Below, piece by piece: positions 34,828 to 46,907 of a stretch of DNA of 64,000 bases (within the stretch, counting starts at the first letter, position 1; each line of letters starts with the position of its first letter). The notes under the pieces are model-generated. The model did not search any database, was not told the origin of the DNA, and saw nothing but the letters and a program-made list of their open reading frames with translations. Origin of the DNA: Argopecten irradians (lineage: Eukaryota > Mollusca > Bivalvia > Pectinida > Pectinidae); the NCBI RefSeq assembly GCF_041381155.1, contig NC_091134.1, positions 64,224,902-64,288,901 on the forward strand, read 5' to 3'. Both the position numbers and the translations under genes were made by a program.

Positions 34828-37800
34828 TTATATGATATTTAATTCTATATCTAGTGGTACGGTGCGTATACCGTCGTCAAGCAATTTTCTTTTGATATAG
34901 TAACTGCTGAAACCACAGCGTGACTGTTTATATGTAAATATTGTGATTTCTATTATTCTGAAACCTCTGTTTACCGCAGAACGCGGTTCTTTAGAAATCA
35001 AAACATCTTTATACATTTGTATAGGATGATGCAATTGTTTTTTATTGATACCTTTGCAGCTAAATTTACTGCTTATTTTCCCATCTTCCCCTATGTTCTC
35101 GACGCAGTAGGTTTCAGCACATAACGCTACCATCGATATTCCGCGCATTTCTACTTTAAATAACCCAGGAGTACGACGTGTAAATGCACTAGATTGAGAA
35201 GTGGAGATGTCCGGAAACCAATCATTTTTCTTGCTGAGAAAATCTTGCTTTAATTTGGGTCGAATCAATTCTTCTAAATCTGTACCCGACAATGCCATAT
35301 AATAACTATCGGTGTCCATAGCCATCAATTCGAATTTTGAACGCTCTATGAACCTATCTAGACAGTCGTAATAAAACTCTAACATTCTTAATTTTGCGTA
35401 TTGTAGGATGAAAAATCCTATTTCGATAGGGATATCCATTGTAATTCGCGACTTAGCGCTTTCTACCTCGTAAAACCCGTTTCCTACCTCTTGCAGCTTT
35501 CTGAATTCTTTGCTGTTTACTTTATGAAAAACTTTTTCCTCTCCTCTTATATAACTAATATTTGTATGGCGATCTTTCCGCATAAGCATAGACCTGTATG
35601 AAGAATTACCCTTCAATTTAGCGGTTTCTGCGATTATGGCTAAACTAGGATCCGCGTCTAGCATTACTTATATCGTCGGTGAATTTCATGAAACAGCTGT
35701 TAGAGCCGAATTCTATCACTAAGTGTACGCGCAAAACAACTAAACCATGTTCCATATACCACTTTAACAACGGGGTAGAGAGTAGGATTTTACAAGCTCG
35801 CATTGCGCCGATTAAGAGTGTACGCGGTTTCTCAGAAATTCCCATCGATCGAGCTATCTCCTCCGAATAATCACCTATCACATCGCGAGGTACGCTAGTG
35901 TTGCCAAAAATCGGTGACATTTCGCTGAATGTTTCTTTCAAGTGATCCGGAACACGGATATCTACCTCTACTGCGCCGAAAAGCTTTCTGGAGCGAATAT
36001 GTCCTAGGATCTGATCGGTAGTCATCATTTTATATTTTTCCGTTTCTCTGCTATACGAAGCACAATGTTCGCGTAGTTCGGAGTTTTTTCGCACCATGTC
36101 GTCAAATTCGCATTCCCATATTTTGCATACTGTGTAACCTTGCGATTCGATAAAATTCCGTCTTTTTTCTGTTTGTCTAGCACGCTTACGCTGGATCAAG
36201 ACATTTACATTTTTCCGACAGCCATGTCCGTGATAAAAACATCCGTCAAACTCGTACATGATCTGGGAACGCGCGTTGAACCCGTAAACTCGATTTGGAC
36301 CGATTCTAAATTCCCTCCCGCGGTACAGATAATGTTGAATGACGCAATTGTTAACATGCGACATCCAGTCTAACCACTTAAATGCTTTCAAGTAGTTATC
36401 TCTCCGTTCAAGTAAAAACCCTGTATCTTCACTACGAACTGAATAGTAACCAACAGGCATGGGTTTTGATAGACAGACCAGATATAACGTGTTCGCATCT
36501 AGCCCTAAAATTTGTTGACATTTTTCATCGCCGTCTCTGATGTATGTCACATCTTTTTGATGAAACCTCCTAAAGACAATCGCCGGACCACCTACAACGT
36601 TGCGTTGTAGAGTCTGATGAATGTGTTTGTCTCTTTCGCCAAACAGTGCAAAATGCGACGTTCCTTTTATTGAGCGAAACAAAAGGTTTCTAGCCACCCC
36701 TGAAACAGATAAACACGATTTAAAAACGTCAACATGGTCAGATTTGTAATAATCTAATAAGTGTTGAACCGCGTCTCTGAAGGGGCTTACGTCTAAATTA
36801 TTATAATACACTAGGTAATCTCTAAATGACGTCATATTTTCCTCGACCCAAATTGCTTCCAAATCTCTATATTTTTCCCTCCCGCTGCTAGGCGGCTGTT
36901 TCAGATTCATAACTTTTGTTGCCTCTGTTTGTGAAAGCCCGTCGTCAATTAACGTCTTGTATTGCAATTCCTCTTCCTCCAATACGTTACATTGTTTTAA
37001 CTCACTGTAAAAGCTTTCGTACGGAGGAAGGGAAGGATAATTCAACTTATCCGGAGTATCGAGAAACTCGTAACAAAAATAACCCTTTCGCATGCCCTGT
37101 GGGTTGTAGCCTTTGATAAACTGATCATATGAACTACCAGCGGCAAGGAAATTACTGATGTCGAGAAATCGAAAACAGGCATTTGCAATGCACAAATAAT
37201 TGTTACATTTCTTCACGACAAAGCTACTTTTATCGCTATCTAAACCGAGTTGCCGCGTTAATCTTGTTTTGATAAGATTGATATCGTATTTACCCGAATT
37301 GAACCCTAACACGGGTATCTGTTCTAGATAGAGCGCAAACCTGTCGCGTAATTGCTTCAATGATTTAGATCTTTGATTAATATCCGTCTTTTCATTGTCG
37401 CCGTCCGTTTCGTCGTCGTCACTTTCACATAATATTTCTTGGTCTAATACTTCAAAAATATCGCGGAAGTTATCGCGCATTTCCTCGGCCGCGCGGCATT
37501 GAATTTCTGTTAGATAGCTTATAAACTTTTCAACCAATAGGTCTGCATCGTTTTCTTCCACTATACAAAACGGCTCCTCGTAACCCGCTACGTTGGACGA
37601 AACACTACATGACACGGGAATGTGTTCTTGTTCGTATTTTTCGTTTGAAGACTTTTTCAGCATCGCTTCAAAATCGAAAGTGATAAAGAACGGATAAAAC
37701 CGGTCGTATTGCTCTACAACATAACCGTAGTTTTCTAGTTCTTCAAAAATATTACAGTCGACTTTGTGATATCCGCCGGGGAAAACTTTCTTACAACTAT

Positions 37801-38977
37801 TATCGCATGTAGCTTCATGGCGCTTCAAGTTACCTGTTGTCTTGTGTAGTTTATCACATGACCTACAACGAAACTTTGAACTGTACGTAGGGAGCGATTT
37901 AATGTAGCTCAAATGCTGTCTATATAAGTTCAGATTCACCGTGCGCTGGAAACGCCCGGCAGTCCTAGTGATAAATCGAACCTCACCATTCTCATCCAAA
38001 CTAAAGACATTTATGTTCATTGAAAACAGTTTCTCTACTTTAGGCAAGTCTGATAGCTGTACTCCTTGGAAACTCTCTGCGCTTTGATTTGTATAGTCCT
38101 TAAATAATTGTCTAGTCGTGCGCTCTAATCGTCTGACGTCACGTGTTTTATCGTATGCTAAACAGCGAAACAGACATAGATTATCGTTAAAACTCTTTCC
38201 TGATTTGGCGTCATGAGTCAAAGAAATTATGCATTTTTTGTTTTTTATGTACGTCGGTAAAACGACCGATTCCCCTAAAGGATAGCTTGTACGAGTCACA
38301 CTCCATCTCACATTTGTAACTTTGTACACCGTCCATTTACTAGACGGACGTTGAACAAAAATACTTTGCAACATGTCAGCTTCCCTGATACGGTCGCATA
38401 GCCGTTGTAGATCGCGGGCATCGCTTATCAACATGGGAACTTCAAGTAGATTTTGATTGTTGTGTGGGTAAAAATATCTCATGTTACCTGTCGTATCCTT
38501 CAATACAAAACCAAACGAGAGATTAACCTTAAACGAGCGGTTCTGCTCCCTGTAGATTATATCTAGCTGTCTGTGTATTTCGTCGTAACTTAAGTCGCTT
38601 ACAGGAAAGTTATAATAATCCTGTATTCTACCCCGTTGATGTGGCATGTTGATCAGTTTACTATATCTTTTCAAAAGGTCTTGGCATTTATCGTCATCTC
38701 CGATCTTGTCGTCGATAACGCGATAATGCGGAGGGCTTTCTCTGTTCGTTCTCTCATTTCCTCTCACTCTCTTTCTACCTCTTTCGTTATGTCTCGAGCG
38801 TTTGTGCTGATCAAGTTCAGCCTCAGTTTCAAATTGACTTCCGCATATCTCGCAATGATGCTCCGCATTATCGCGCTGTCTTGACGACCCAGGCTCTATT
38901 CTATTTCTATAACTTCCACACTGGGACATACTATCGCTATCCGCAGTTCCTCCCTTTTCTGGTGGGGTATCACCCAC
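34828..38977 (-). CDS. Polinton protein-primed family B DNA polymerase region (POLB)
   Basis: Protein-primed replicative polymerase. The N-terminal part has a C2H2 finger CEICGSQFETEAELDQHKRS (residues 43-62), an OTU-like segment DNLCLFRCLAY (265-275) and a second finger CRSCDKLHKTTGNLKRH. The exonuclease is marked by FITFDFEAM (about 431-439) and YYNNLD (724-729). Polymerase motif A is GLDANTLYL (825-833), followed by FDGCFYHGHGC, the nuclease-like insertion usual in Polintons. Further on come KLKGNSSYRSML (motif B) and AMDTDSYYM (motif C, both Asp present). The gene looks broken, about one break; all motifs remain. Largest gene of the element. Confidence 0.92.
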
Positions 38978-39144
38978 TTCCCTTTCTCTCCCGTTCTCAT
39001 CCCCCCTTTCATTCTTATCTAACTTTATGTAACGAGAGATGATAGAGTGGGAGGGGAAAACGTGGTAGATATAAATATTAATAATACTTGTAACAATGAT
39101 AATAACTTAAACTATAATTATGAAGCTTAGCTTATGAGGTTACA

Positions 39145-40032
39145 TTAAACCGCTATGTATGGACTGTAATTAATGAGAGAAGATAAATATGTATCAATTT
39201 CAACATTTATAAAACAATTCTCGTGTATACGTATAGATTTATCTCTTACCTTTTCATTCTCTTTGTACCCTTCTCTTTCTCTTTTTCTCTTTACACCGCC
39301 ACCAGTATCATCCCCATCATCATCTTTAGCATCATCGTCATCATGTTTAGCATCATCATCATCATCATCATCATCATGTTCATCATCATCATCAACATCA
39401 TCATGTTCATCATCATCATCAACATCATCATCTTTAGCATCATCGTCATCATGTTTAGCATCATCATCATCATCATGTTTAGCATCATCATCATTATCGT
39501 CATGTTTAGCATCATCAACATCATCATCATCATCCATCAGATTGATCACTTCTGATGTGTCTACCTGAGGTTCCCTTCCTGGTGCCTTAGGAAAACCGAG
39601 ATATTCATATAATTTATATAATTTAGATTAAAGAATCGTTAGCAGGGTATTTACGGAGATACATGATAACTCGCGATAATTACCTCTCTTTTCTCTCCTT
39701 CGTTTACTTCTGGTGATTGCAATATCCCGTACTCTCTTGCTTTTTCCATGCGTTCTCTCCTCTTTGTCTAAGGAAAAGCGATATATATATATATATATAT
39801 AATTATATAATAGTGAGTAAAGAATCGTTAGCAGGGTGATTACAGAAATGCATGAAGAGTCGGGATAACGTATACTTACCTCTCTTATCGCTATTGCTCT
39901 TTGTCTTTTTCTTTCTATTTCGTCCCTCATCTCGTATGCTTTGATCCCCTTTTCAATTTGCGCGAAATCATGATCGTCGGGATCAGATTTCTCCGAATCC
40001 CAACGCTCGAAGTGTGGAGATCGCCGTTCCAT
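39145..40032 (-). CDS. Charged His/Asp-repeat protein in three splice-bordered segments
   Basis: Segments 40032-39880 (MERRSPHFERWDSEKSDPDD, helical and charged), 39767-39684 (KRRERMEKAREYGILQS) and 39585 down to a stop near 39145 have GT-AG borders and matching phase. The last begins APGREPQVDTSEVINL and runs into a long Asp-Asp-His-Asp repeat made by an ATC/GAT microsatellite (39316-39537), then KRKREREGYKENEKVRDKS, a nuclear-signal-like run. A donor-like GTAAGA near 39252 could end the third segment early. No family recognised. Acidic plus basic blocks suggest a nuclear or histone-binding role; this is speculation. Confidence 0.5.
39316..39537. repeat. ATC/GAT trinucleotide microsatellite
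   Basis: Near-continuous ATC repeats with regular CATGTTTAGCATC and CATGTTCATC interruptions. Open in several frames on both strands; only the minus frame coding Asp/His is continuous with non-repeat coding sequence. Confidence 0.85.
39780..39802. repeat. TA microsatellite
   Basis: AT dinucleotide run inside the putative first intron of the His/Asp-repeat gene. Confidence 0.8.
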
Positions 40033-40145
40033 CCTTTTCTGATCTAGTTTGCTTGCTGTTGTCGGTTTTTAATTCTCATCCTTTTCGCTTCGCTGTGTCT
40101 AAAACCGCACCCGATTTCTAATCCTTTCGTTTGATTGGTTGATCA

Positions 40146-40298
40146 TATATATATATATATATATATATATACCCGCGTGCTACTAAACAAGTTTTGTCAG
40201 CTATCAAATTCTATATATAACTATCTATGTACACCCCCCCCCTCCTCTAGCACTTGCATTTCCCCACATTTACACACGAACACACCCACACTTGCGCG

Positions 40299-40340
<42 letters not shown>
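40146..40340. repeat. TA and CA microsatellites
   Basis: TA run at 40146-40172 and CA run at 40301-40340, between the promoter side of the His/Asp-repeat gene and the PC4-like gene end. Confidence 0.85.
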
Positions 40341-40343
<3 letters not shown>

Positions 40344-40355
40344 CTTTTATTTTAT

Positions 40356-40775
40356 TTATGCTAAAACCGAATTATTTATTCTATCCATCATATCGAGTAA
40401 TTCTCGCCAAATCTCATTTTCAAGAACGATTTTCCGAGGGAAATCTCCAAGCTTTACGAATTGTGCGATAACTTTCCCGGTTTCTATATAGCGGAATTGT
40501 AAGTTCATAAGTCCAGCTAAGTGTTTTGTTTCAATTCGTTTGGGATCCTTACATGCGTGCAATGCTTCCGTTGCGCTTAATACTTCTGTTTTCATTCCGT
40601 AAAACACATCCCAGTTTTGTCTAGTCAAACTAACCCCTATCTTGGTTGGAAACATTTTATATCCATCGATAACTATCCATTTACGAATGTCCACTCTTAA
40701 TGCACCTTCCCAATACTGTACTGAAACATATACATCATCTTTCAAACAAAAACGTAATTTCGGTGTTGTCGACAT
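40356..40775 (-). CDS. PC4/SUB1-like single-stranded-DNA-binding protein
   Basis: From the Met at 40775 (MSTTPKLRFCLKDD) this is 139 residues. VYVSVQYWEGALRVDIRKW, then FPTKIGVSLTRQNWDVF, follows the PC4 pattern: strand, K/R-V-DIR-x-W, then GISL-x-x-x-x-W. PC4 domains bind single-stranded DNA as dimers and act in transcription or replication. The second half (ALHACKDPKRIETKHLAGL onwards) is unassigned. It is the first gene inside the right terminal repeat. A role with the polymerase on displaced strands is plausible, by inference. Confidence 0.6.
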   Translation of the reverse strand: MSTTPKLRFCLKDDVYVSVQYWEGALRVDIRKWIVIDGYKMFPTKIGVSLTRQNWDVFYGMKTEVLSATEALHACKDPKRIETKHLAGLMNLQFRYIETGKVIAQFVKLGDFPRKIVLENEIWRELLDMMDRINNSVLA

Positions 40776-41417
40776 ATTGATGGTAACGTGTATGGTAGCA
40801 AAACCACAATGAACCAAATGCTTGTTTTCCCAAACAATCGATTTCGAGTAACACGTTTGAAAATCGCCAACGTAATATTAGTTTAAATTGAAACCTCCTA
40901 GTGTGTAATATACATTCTCAAAAAGCTTGATGTGTTCACATACATTGTAGTTAGTATTCCCTTTAGAAACAACAGTAAGACCTTAATGCTGCTGTAGATA
41001 CATGGACTGGACCTAAGTAGATCATTACAGTTGATTTCCTCGTTGTGAAACCGTCTTTATAAACACGTTTATTATCTTACATAGATCATGGAATCTCCCT
41101 TTTATAACACTCGTTTTGTATATTTGGTAAATTCATCACTTATAATCTCAATACCTTTGATACTGTTATCTATCGAATCCCTCCTACTTAACCCGTTTTT
41201 AACTAACCTAGCAACGTCCTGTCCTATAATTCATCTCCATTATATAACCGTATCTTCTCAAGACCATTGTTAGAAACAGATCAGTACTATCCGAGTACTA
41301 TCTGCTTACGTCATCATCTTTCCCTTATATAGAATTCTGTATATCTTATAACCGTGTTCTGTCTATTTTGTAAAATCATCTCGCCCCCCATCGGCTGTCA
41401 AGCTATCGCTATACCTA
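40776..41417. other. Right subterminal region of the Polinton
   Basis: AT-rich, no convincing gene. It carries the counterpart of the left-end array unit near 41325-41375 and a second GATGACGTAAG-like motif (41303-41315). Confidence 0.5.
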
Positions 41418-41601
41418 CAGAGTGAAAGAAAGAGAAGTAACTCTGATGGGTGAGAATGCTCAAGACCAGATCAGTACTTACGTCATCATCTTTGCCTAAC
41501 AATTGTCAATACATAGGGGAGCGACGAATATCACAATTTTGAAGGGGTGTTACCGGTATCATAATTTCTAGGGGGTCTTACGGAACTCATACATTACTAC
41601 T
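41418..41601. repeat. Polinton right terminal inverted repeat
   Basis: Reverse complement of 25170-25316 with an extra block of about 40 bp (41512-41552). Ends CATTACTACT before the TCCATT duplication. Confidence 0.9.
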
Positions 41602-41689
41602 TCCATTTATTCCAACCATTGTCTAATTTGTAAATATGAATGTCACTTTTGCTGACTGTAGTGTATTTTTCTATGCATCCTTAATTAGT

Positions 41690-41935
41690 TTAGCCAAATA
41701 CTGATAAATTCTCTTAGTAACATCTTGTGCGATATATGTATTGTTTTAATAATAGAATAATCATATTGTCAACCCTATAATGTAGTATTGGTTGATTAAA
41801 TAATCCAAAAATGAATGTTTCTTTGTTAAACGCAAATGGGATGAGTAATCTATCTCGTAGGGATTCAAAGCTAATCAAAAATATCTGCACCTCTATACAT
41901 TCCCATAATATATGTGCTATTGTCTCTACTTAATC
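41690..41935 (-). pseudogene. LINE reverse transcriptase C-terminal relic
   Basis: The minus strand reads AHILWECIEVQIFLISFESL, PFAFNKETFIFGLFN and LLLKQYIYRTRC, the C-terminal block of CR1/L2-like LINE proteins (H-x-x-WEC, ...F-GL-N). Only about 80 residues remain. It lies just outside the Polinton on host DNA. Confidence 0.65.
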
Positions 41936-41949
41936 CGTTTAAAATGTGT

Positions 41950-42112
41950 TTTAAATTGACGGCTGTGGCGGCCATCATGGAATTCGGACCGACCTGAAAA
42001 ATAACATTTGGTCGGGATTATGATATCAGCTAGGGAAGTTCCAGCTCAATCCTATAGGCTAGATGGAATTTGAGAAGAAGTTTAAAATGTGAAAAGTTTA
42101 CTGACGGGCGAG
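41950..42112 (+). repeat. Fragment of a bivalve dispersed repeat
   Basis: GGCTGTGGCGGCCATCATGG, GGACCGACCTGAAAAATAAC, AAGTTCCAGCTCAATCC and GAGAAGAAGTTTAAAATGTG occur in this order in a repeat I recall from bivalve introns. Recognition is from memory only. Confidence 0.5.
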
Positions 42113-45050
42113 ATGACATAAATACAGATTATGTGAACAACATTATGTATGGTCTTCATAAACAATGATATTATTTATGTTTTTAAACAAGAGGTATAAC
42201 AACGATACGAATAGTGATGAAAATACTAGAAATCATAACCTTCACGATTTTAATTGTAAGGGGTCTTTTTAGTAAAAAACATACTCTTTATAGGCATGAT
42301 GGCTGTAAAGGAATGTACTGGTACACGGATAAAGAAACCGTTTCACACTCTAGTATATTGTTTTATCGATATTTAATTAACTCCATGACTGAGTACATGT
42401 AGGTCAAAATATATAACTTATTCTCATATCATATATACGCTTGTTTTTATTTAGCGGACTTATTCCTGTGTATATGGAAGATGAAGTAGCTGTAGGTGGT
42501 GGTATGAGGGTATTACATCTGATAACAATACAATGTAGGTCAGTTCCCGCGCTTAGTTGTACAGGCCATCTCCCACGCTAGCGTCAGTGGCTTGACCAGT
42601 GGTACGTGGAAGAAGTACTAGTGCTACTTACACACTCGCATAGAAGGAGTAACGGGACATGTAAGTGTTCTAACATTTATTAATTATCTTTTTAGTTCTG
42701 TAATTTAAATGTATTATCAATATATTTTGAACACAAGCTTATTATTGTATCAACTGAGAGTATAAAGCAAAATACAATCGAAATATAGATCGAAGGATTT
42801 AGACATCGGCCAAACGTTGGGTCAGCTAGTTGAACCAACGTTGGTACAACCTTAAAAGATAAAAGTACTTAACTGAGAGTGAAAAATAACTGTTTAGTGT
42901 CAGTTTTATAAACAGTCAAAGATATGATACATTGTAAATTGTACGTATATTACGCTTGGATTTTAGTGTCTTAAAATTTATAATTGTCCAGTACTATAAA
43001 ATCAAAGTACTGAAAGTACTGCTGCGGTAAAACTTCTGGTTGATAGGAGTTGATTCGAGTGTTAAAGATTGATAAGTCAATGGTTATATTATCAGTATAA
43101 CTGCAAATTGGAAAACGATCCAAAGAAAACAGGACTTAAACTAAGGCTGAAAAACTAATACAAATAATTGTTTTTTATTTGGTCGTAATAATTTATCACA
43201 TTGATTTATTTTCTCACATTTTGTACAGGTCCAGTTATTCTAAATACACATAATGCATTTCAGTGCAGAACCTTCAATCAAAGAGGAAGTATTTATGTTG
43301 TCAAGTTTATATAAAGAAAAGTTTCAGCATTATGGTGACTTGTAATGTCAAATTAAATTGATTTTTTTGTTAAAAACTAAATAGGCATTCTTCAGATATC
43401 AAGAAAAAACTTACTGGTTATATTATATAAAATCTCATATACTGTTTAAGCAATACCGTACACGTATTTGACCTTTAATGACTAATATGAATGACATCAA
43501 GGATTTCCTTTTTAACAAAAATGTATCTAGCAAGTTTAAGAACACCATACTATCTATAACTACAAAAATTAATGGTTGTCAGACCGTGTAACATATATAA
43601 CTAACGTATATTGTCATAAAGGATGACTTTCATGCTTCATAACTTCACTAATACTACTTTGGCAACATATCAGGGAGAAAGAGGGGAAAGAGAGGGAAAG
43701 AGAGAAAAAAATCTATCAGCTGTTTACCGGTATATGCTTTATCAAGTTTCAAGTACATGAATGTATATATATTAACTATAAAACTAAATAACCTGAGTTA
43801 ATTAACTAAACGACATGTAAATGGCACGAAGGATATTTTTTGTCAAAACATGTTAATATTTTTTCTCTATGTCTATCAAGTTTGTAGTACATTACAACAT
43901 ATATTCTAACAAACGGTAACGGCACGAGTTACCTAAATGACAGATATTGTCATCAGTGTCCTTTTCTAACTACAATTTGTAAATATCTTCTTATTAAGTA
44001 TTATGGAAAGTTGTTCAGCAAAATTTGGAGCAAGGATAGGTCCAAAATTCGGATCGCAAATTCACTCAGAAATTTTACTTTGACATGATAATTTACTTTG
44101 AAATTTGACTATTGGTTCCAAAACTGTTTTCATAAGGCTTGAACATGATAATTTACTTTGAAATATGAATATTGGTAGAAAAACTGTTCTTATAAGGCTT
44201 GGTTCAAGAAAAACATAATTGTAGTATTTGATTTAATGAAGGATAGTGACACGCTTACTTTTTACTGTTTTGATGAATTGATACAAATCTATCAGATTAG
44301 TACTAATTTTGTGGAATATCACGGTTTTATTATCTGCTATCAGAGAATACCTGAATTAGGCTGACTCTGAAATATGTCAAATTTGTTTCCCACTTACATA
44401 AAATATTTCATATTGATCTGTACAATGTAATGAAAAAATAAAATACTCCTACCGGGAGGAGAAGATGGGAAGACTTAATTAGTTCAGTCGAATCATTTGA
44501 AATGGGTTGATATTTCTAAAATTTCCTTTACAGTAACGAAAATTATAAGCTTCAGTGGTTTCAATATATATTATAGCAGATTCACTCAGCAATTTTACTT
44601 TGACATGATAATCTACTCTGAAAAAAACATTGTGTTACAAATTATATAAGTACATTTGCCTAGTACAGAATAGTACGTACATGTATTACAATTTCAGTTA
44701 TATTTTAAACACCTCCGAATTTTTTCATTTAATTTGCATAAACAACCAAACGATAAGATTTCGTTATAAAATGACACTTAATCCTCTAAACAATAGAACA
44801 GCCAACTCTAGATCACTGCTTATTGTTTTGATGTGGTCATGATCAATGTATCACACCTTCACGCTTGGCTGCACACTGCTACAGATACGAAGATATGTAT
44901 ATATGGGGTGGTTATCTATCCTTTAATCTTTGAAATATTTTTCTCGAATACCCAGCTCCCTACCGCTCCGAACCACTGTAAATGAAAATGTGTATGAGCA
45001 AGGGACGTCAGAAACATTATATAACATGTGTTGAGAATATGTATAACAGT
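42113..45050. other. Long AT-rich gap
   Basis: No gene that I can support. A block near 44060-44210 is a local duplication (AACATGATAATTTACTTTGA repeated at about 44093 and 44142, with a third relative near 44600). A short frame near 42460-42600 lacks recognisable content. Confidence 0.4.
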
Positions 45051-45054
45051 ATTT

Positions 45055-46625
45055 ACATTAAAACCTATCTATTAAAACCACCCAGTGGTCTGAGTAAAAG
45101 TGGTCTTAATAGCGAGGTGGTCTTAATTCTGAGGTGGACCAGGTTTCTTCTAAGATCATGACGATCAAGAACAGAAACTCTGTATCCTAGCTGACCGGTA
45201 CATAATATATGTACTGTATTTTTGTTTCAAAATTGAAATTTTATGAAAAATGCAATATACATGTATATATAAATGTATATTATATATATTTTTTTTTTAA
45301 TTTTTTGTTCAATTTTTTGCATTTAACACATTTACAAATACATGGGACATCAACATAAACTTGACATGACATATACATTACATTTATATAAAAAAAAAAA
45401 AAACATAAGAAACATAACATAGCATGCTGAGTATGTACATGTACGTGTGGGGAAAAAACCAGTTTGATATATTTTGGTTAAGATAAATTTGCAAATTATT
45501 TTTGATCAATCAGTTTTGTCGGCCATTAGAATCTTAATCATATCATATTTTAATGCATGCGTATCTAATCAAAACCAATAATTTACAAATATTTTTTTAA
45601 AGTTTGATAAATTAGGGACATATAATGACTATACCATTTATTTCTAGAGCATAGACATATTTTTTTCATTAAATAAAGTTAATGGTGTGTGCTTATTTAA
45701 ATCTTAAACTGAATTTCACTGAAGTAATTGTTGACAATCTAAATGAAAATACTTTTTCTAGACATTACTTTCTATTATGTTTTAATTATAATTCAAATAC
45801 ATATCGTTAGTTTAATCAGAGATTTAGATAGTTATTAAATTATCTATGTCTCTGGTTTAATTATCACATAGTATCACCTGAGGTAAATGAGAATCTATAT
45901 GTTTTAAAATTGGTATTGATCTGTGTAAATTATTATTAATATTTACGTAAATCGATTTTAATTATCCCGCCATGTGCAATGATTGGTCAAATAATAACTT
46001 ACGATCACAATCGGTAAAGTGTTTGAAAGACTACTGTGCAATAGTCAAGCGTACTTTTAACTAATGCAAAACACCGATAAATAGATGACACATCTATTGA
46101 AATGAGATGATTGACGTACGGTACTTCATAAATATCTAAAATAAGATCAATATATCTCATACATTAAAGAATTTTAATTCCATTGGCGTTACACGTATGA
46201 GAAAGAACTGCCTAAATCGTTCGATCTCGCCACCAGGGCTATCGAAAGAACGTTGCATTACTTGTGGTTTCGATCACGTCAACTGCCAGTCACAAGTATG
46301 CAAATGATGGCGATTAACACTCTCCTAGTACAGGTAGATAATCTGATAATTAGGTCGACGGAAACAAAAGACTGACTGATGTACCTGTGGGTAGTTGTTC
46401 ACGGGTTGCTGCGTGCGGGAAGGTGAGGCACAGCGAGGTGTGAAGTCACATGTGCCTGTGGTCATAATCAAAGGGTCAATTAGTGTTAATTTAGTGGTCG
46501 TTGGGACTATGAAAATTGGTCGTAAAACGGAATAGCGGTGTGATTGTATTTCTGAAGAGAAAAAAAATCGGAACTGAAAATAAGTGGCCGTAATAGTGGA
46601 ATGTTCGTAATTTAGTGTAAGTTAT
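45055..46625. mobile_element. Possible pogo-like element with eroded ends
   Basis: Left: CCTATCTATTAAAACCACCC with GTGGTCTTAATAGCGAGGTG. Right: AAGTGGCCGTAATAGTGGAA then TGTTCGTAATTTAGTG. These mirror each other weakly in the style of pogo/Tigger ends (CTATTA-rich). No transposase frame. Exact ends unclear. Confidence 0.35.
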
Positions 46626-46777
46626 ATGCTATACATGTCTATGTTTGGAATAAACTTTTGGAAAATAAAAATAAAATAAAACAAAAATAAATATAAAGAC
46701 AAAATAAAAGAATATTTTCAAGCATGGTGAATTAACAACAAAAATAAATATAAAATAAAAAAAAAATTAAAAGTAAT

Positions 46778-46850
46778 CTGCCGACGGTAAGGGTTGAACC
46801 CGGGTCGTCCGCATAGAAAGCTCAGGACTTACCACGACACCACTTGTTGC
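46778..46850 (-). pseudogene. tRNA-like sequence (SINE head or tRNA pseudogene)
   Basis: The minus strand reads GTGGTGTCGTGGTAAGTCC (A-box-like) and later GACCCGGGTTCAACCCT (T-arm, perfect B box GGTTCAACCC). The acceptor stem does not pair well. A-rich runs adjoin it, so a short SINE is likely. Confidence 0.5.
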
Positions 46851-46907
46851 TGTTTGTTTTATGCGAATATCATTAAGGTAATAATGAAATGCAGTTCACT
46901 ATATTTT

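Larger units (their letters stand above)
25164..41607. mobile_element. Polinton/Maverick element with 6-bp target duplication
   Basis: The element proper is 25170-41601 (16.4 kb). It begins AGTAGTAATGTATGAG and ends with the reverse complement; TCCATT stands outside both ends (25164-25169 and 41602-41607). Polintons are known to make 6-bp duplications and often start with AG. It encodes integrase, protein-primed DNA polymerase B, packaging ATPase, adenain-like protease and two capsid proteins, which together define the class. The terminal repeats differ at about three bases over roughly 145 aligned bases, plus one indel of about 40 bp, so the insertion is recent. About three of its conserved genes look broken, so it should be treated as a young fossil. 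Its central part is richer in G+C than the host flanks. Confidence 0.95.

Noticed and set aside
39223-39568. Plus-strand Ser-rich and Ile-rich frames
   Set aside because: Translations of the ATC microsatellite on the strand opposite the Asp/His coding segment; no non-repeat coding sequence joins them.
42460-42600. Short frame starting near MEDEVAVGGG
   Set aside because: Too short, no family resemblance and no supporting splice sites.
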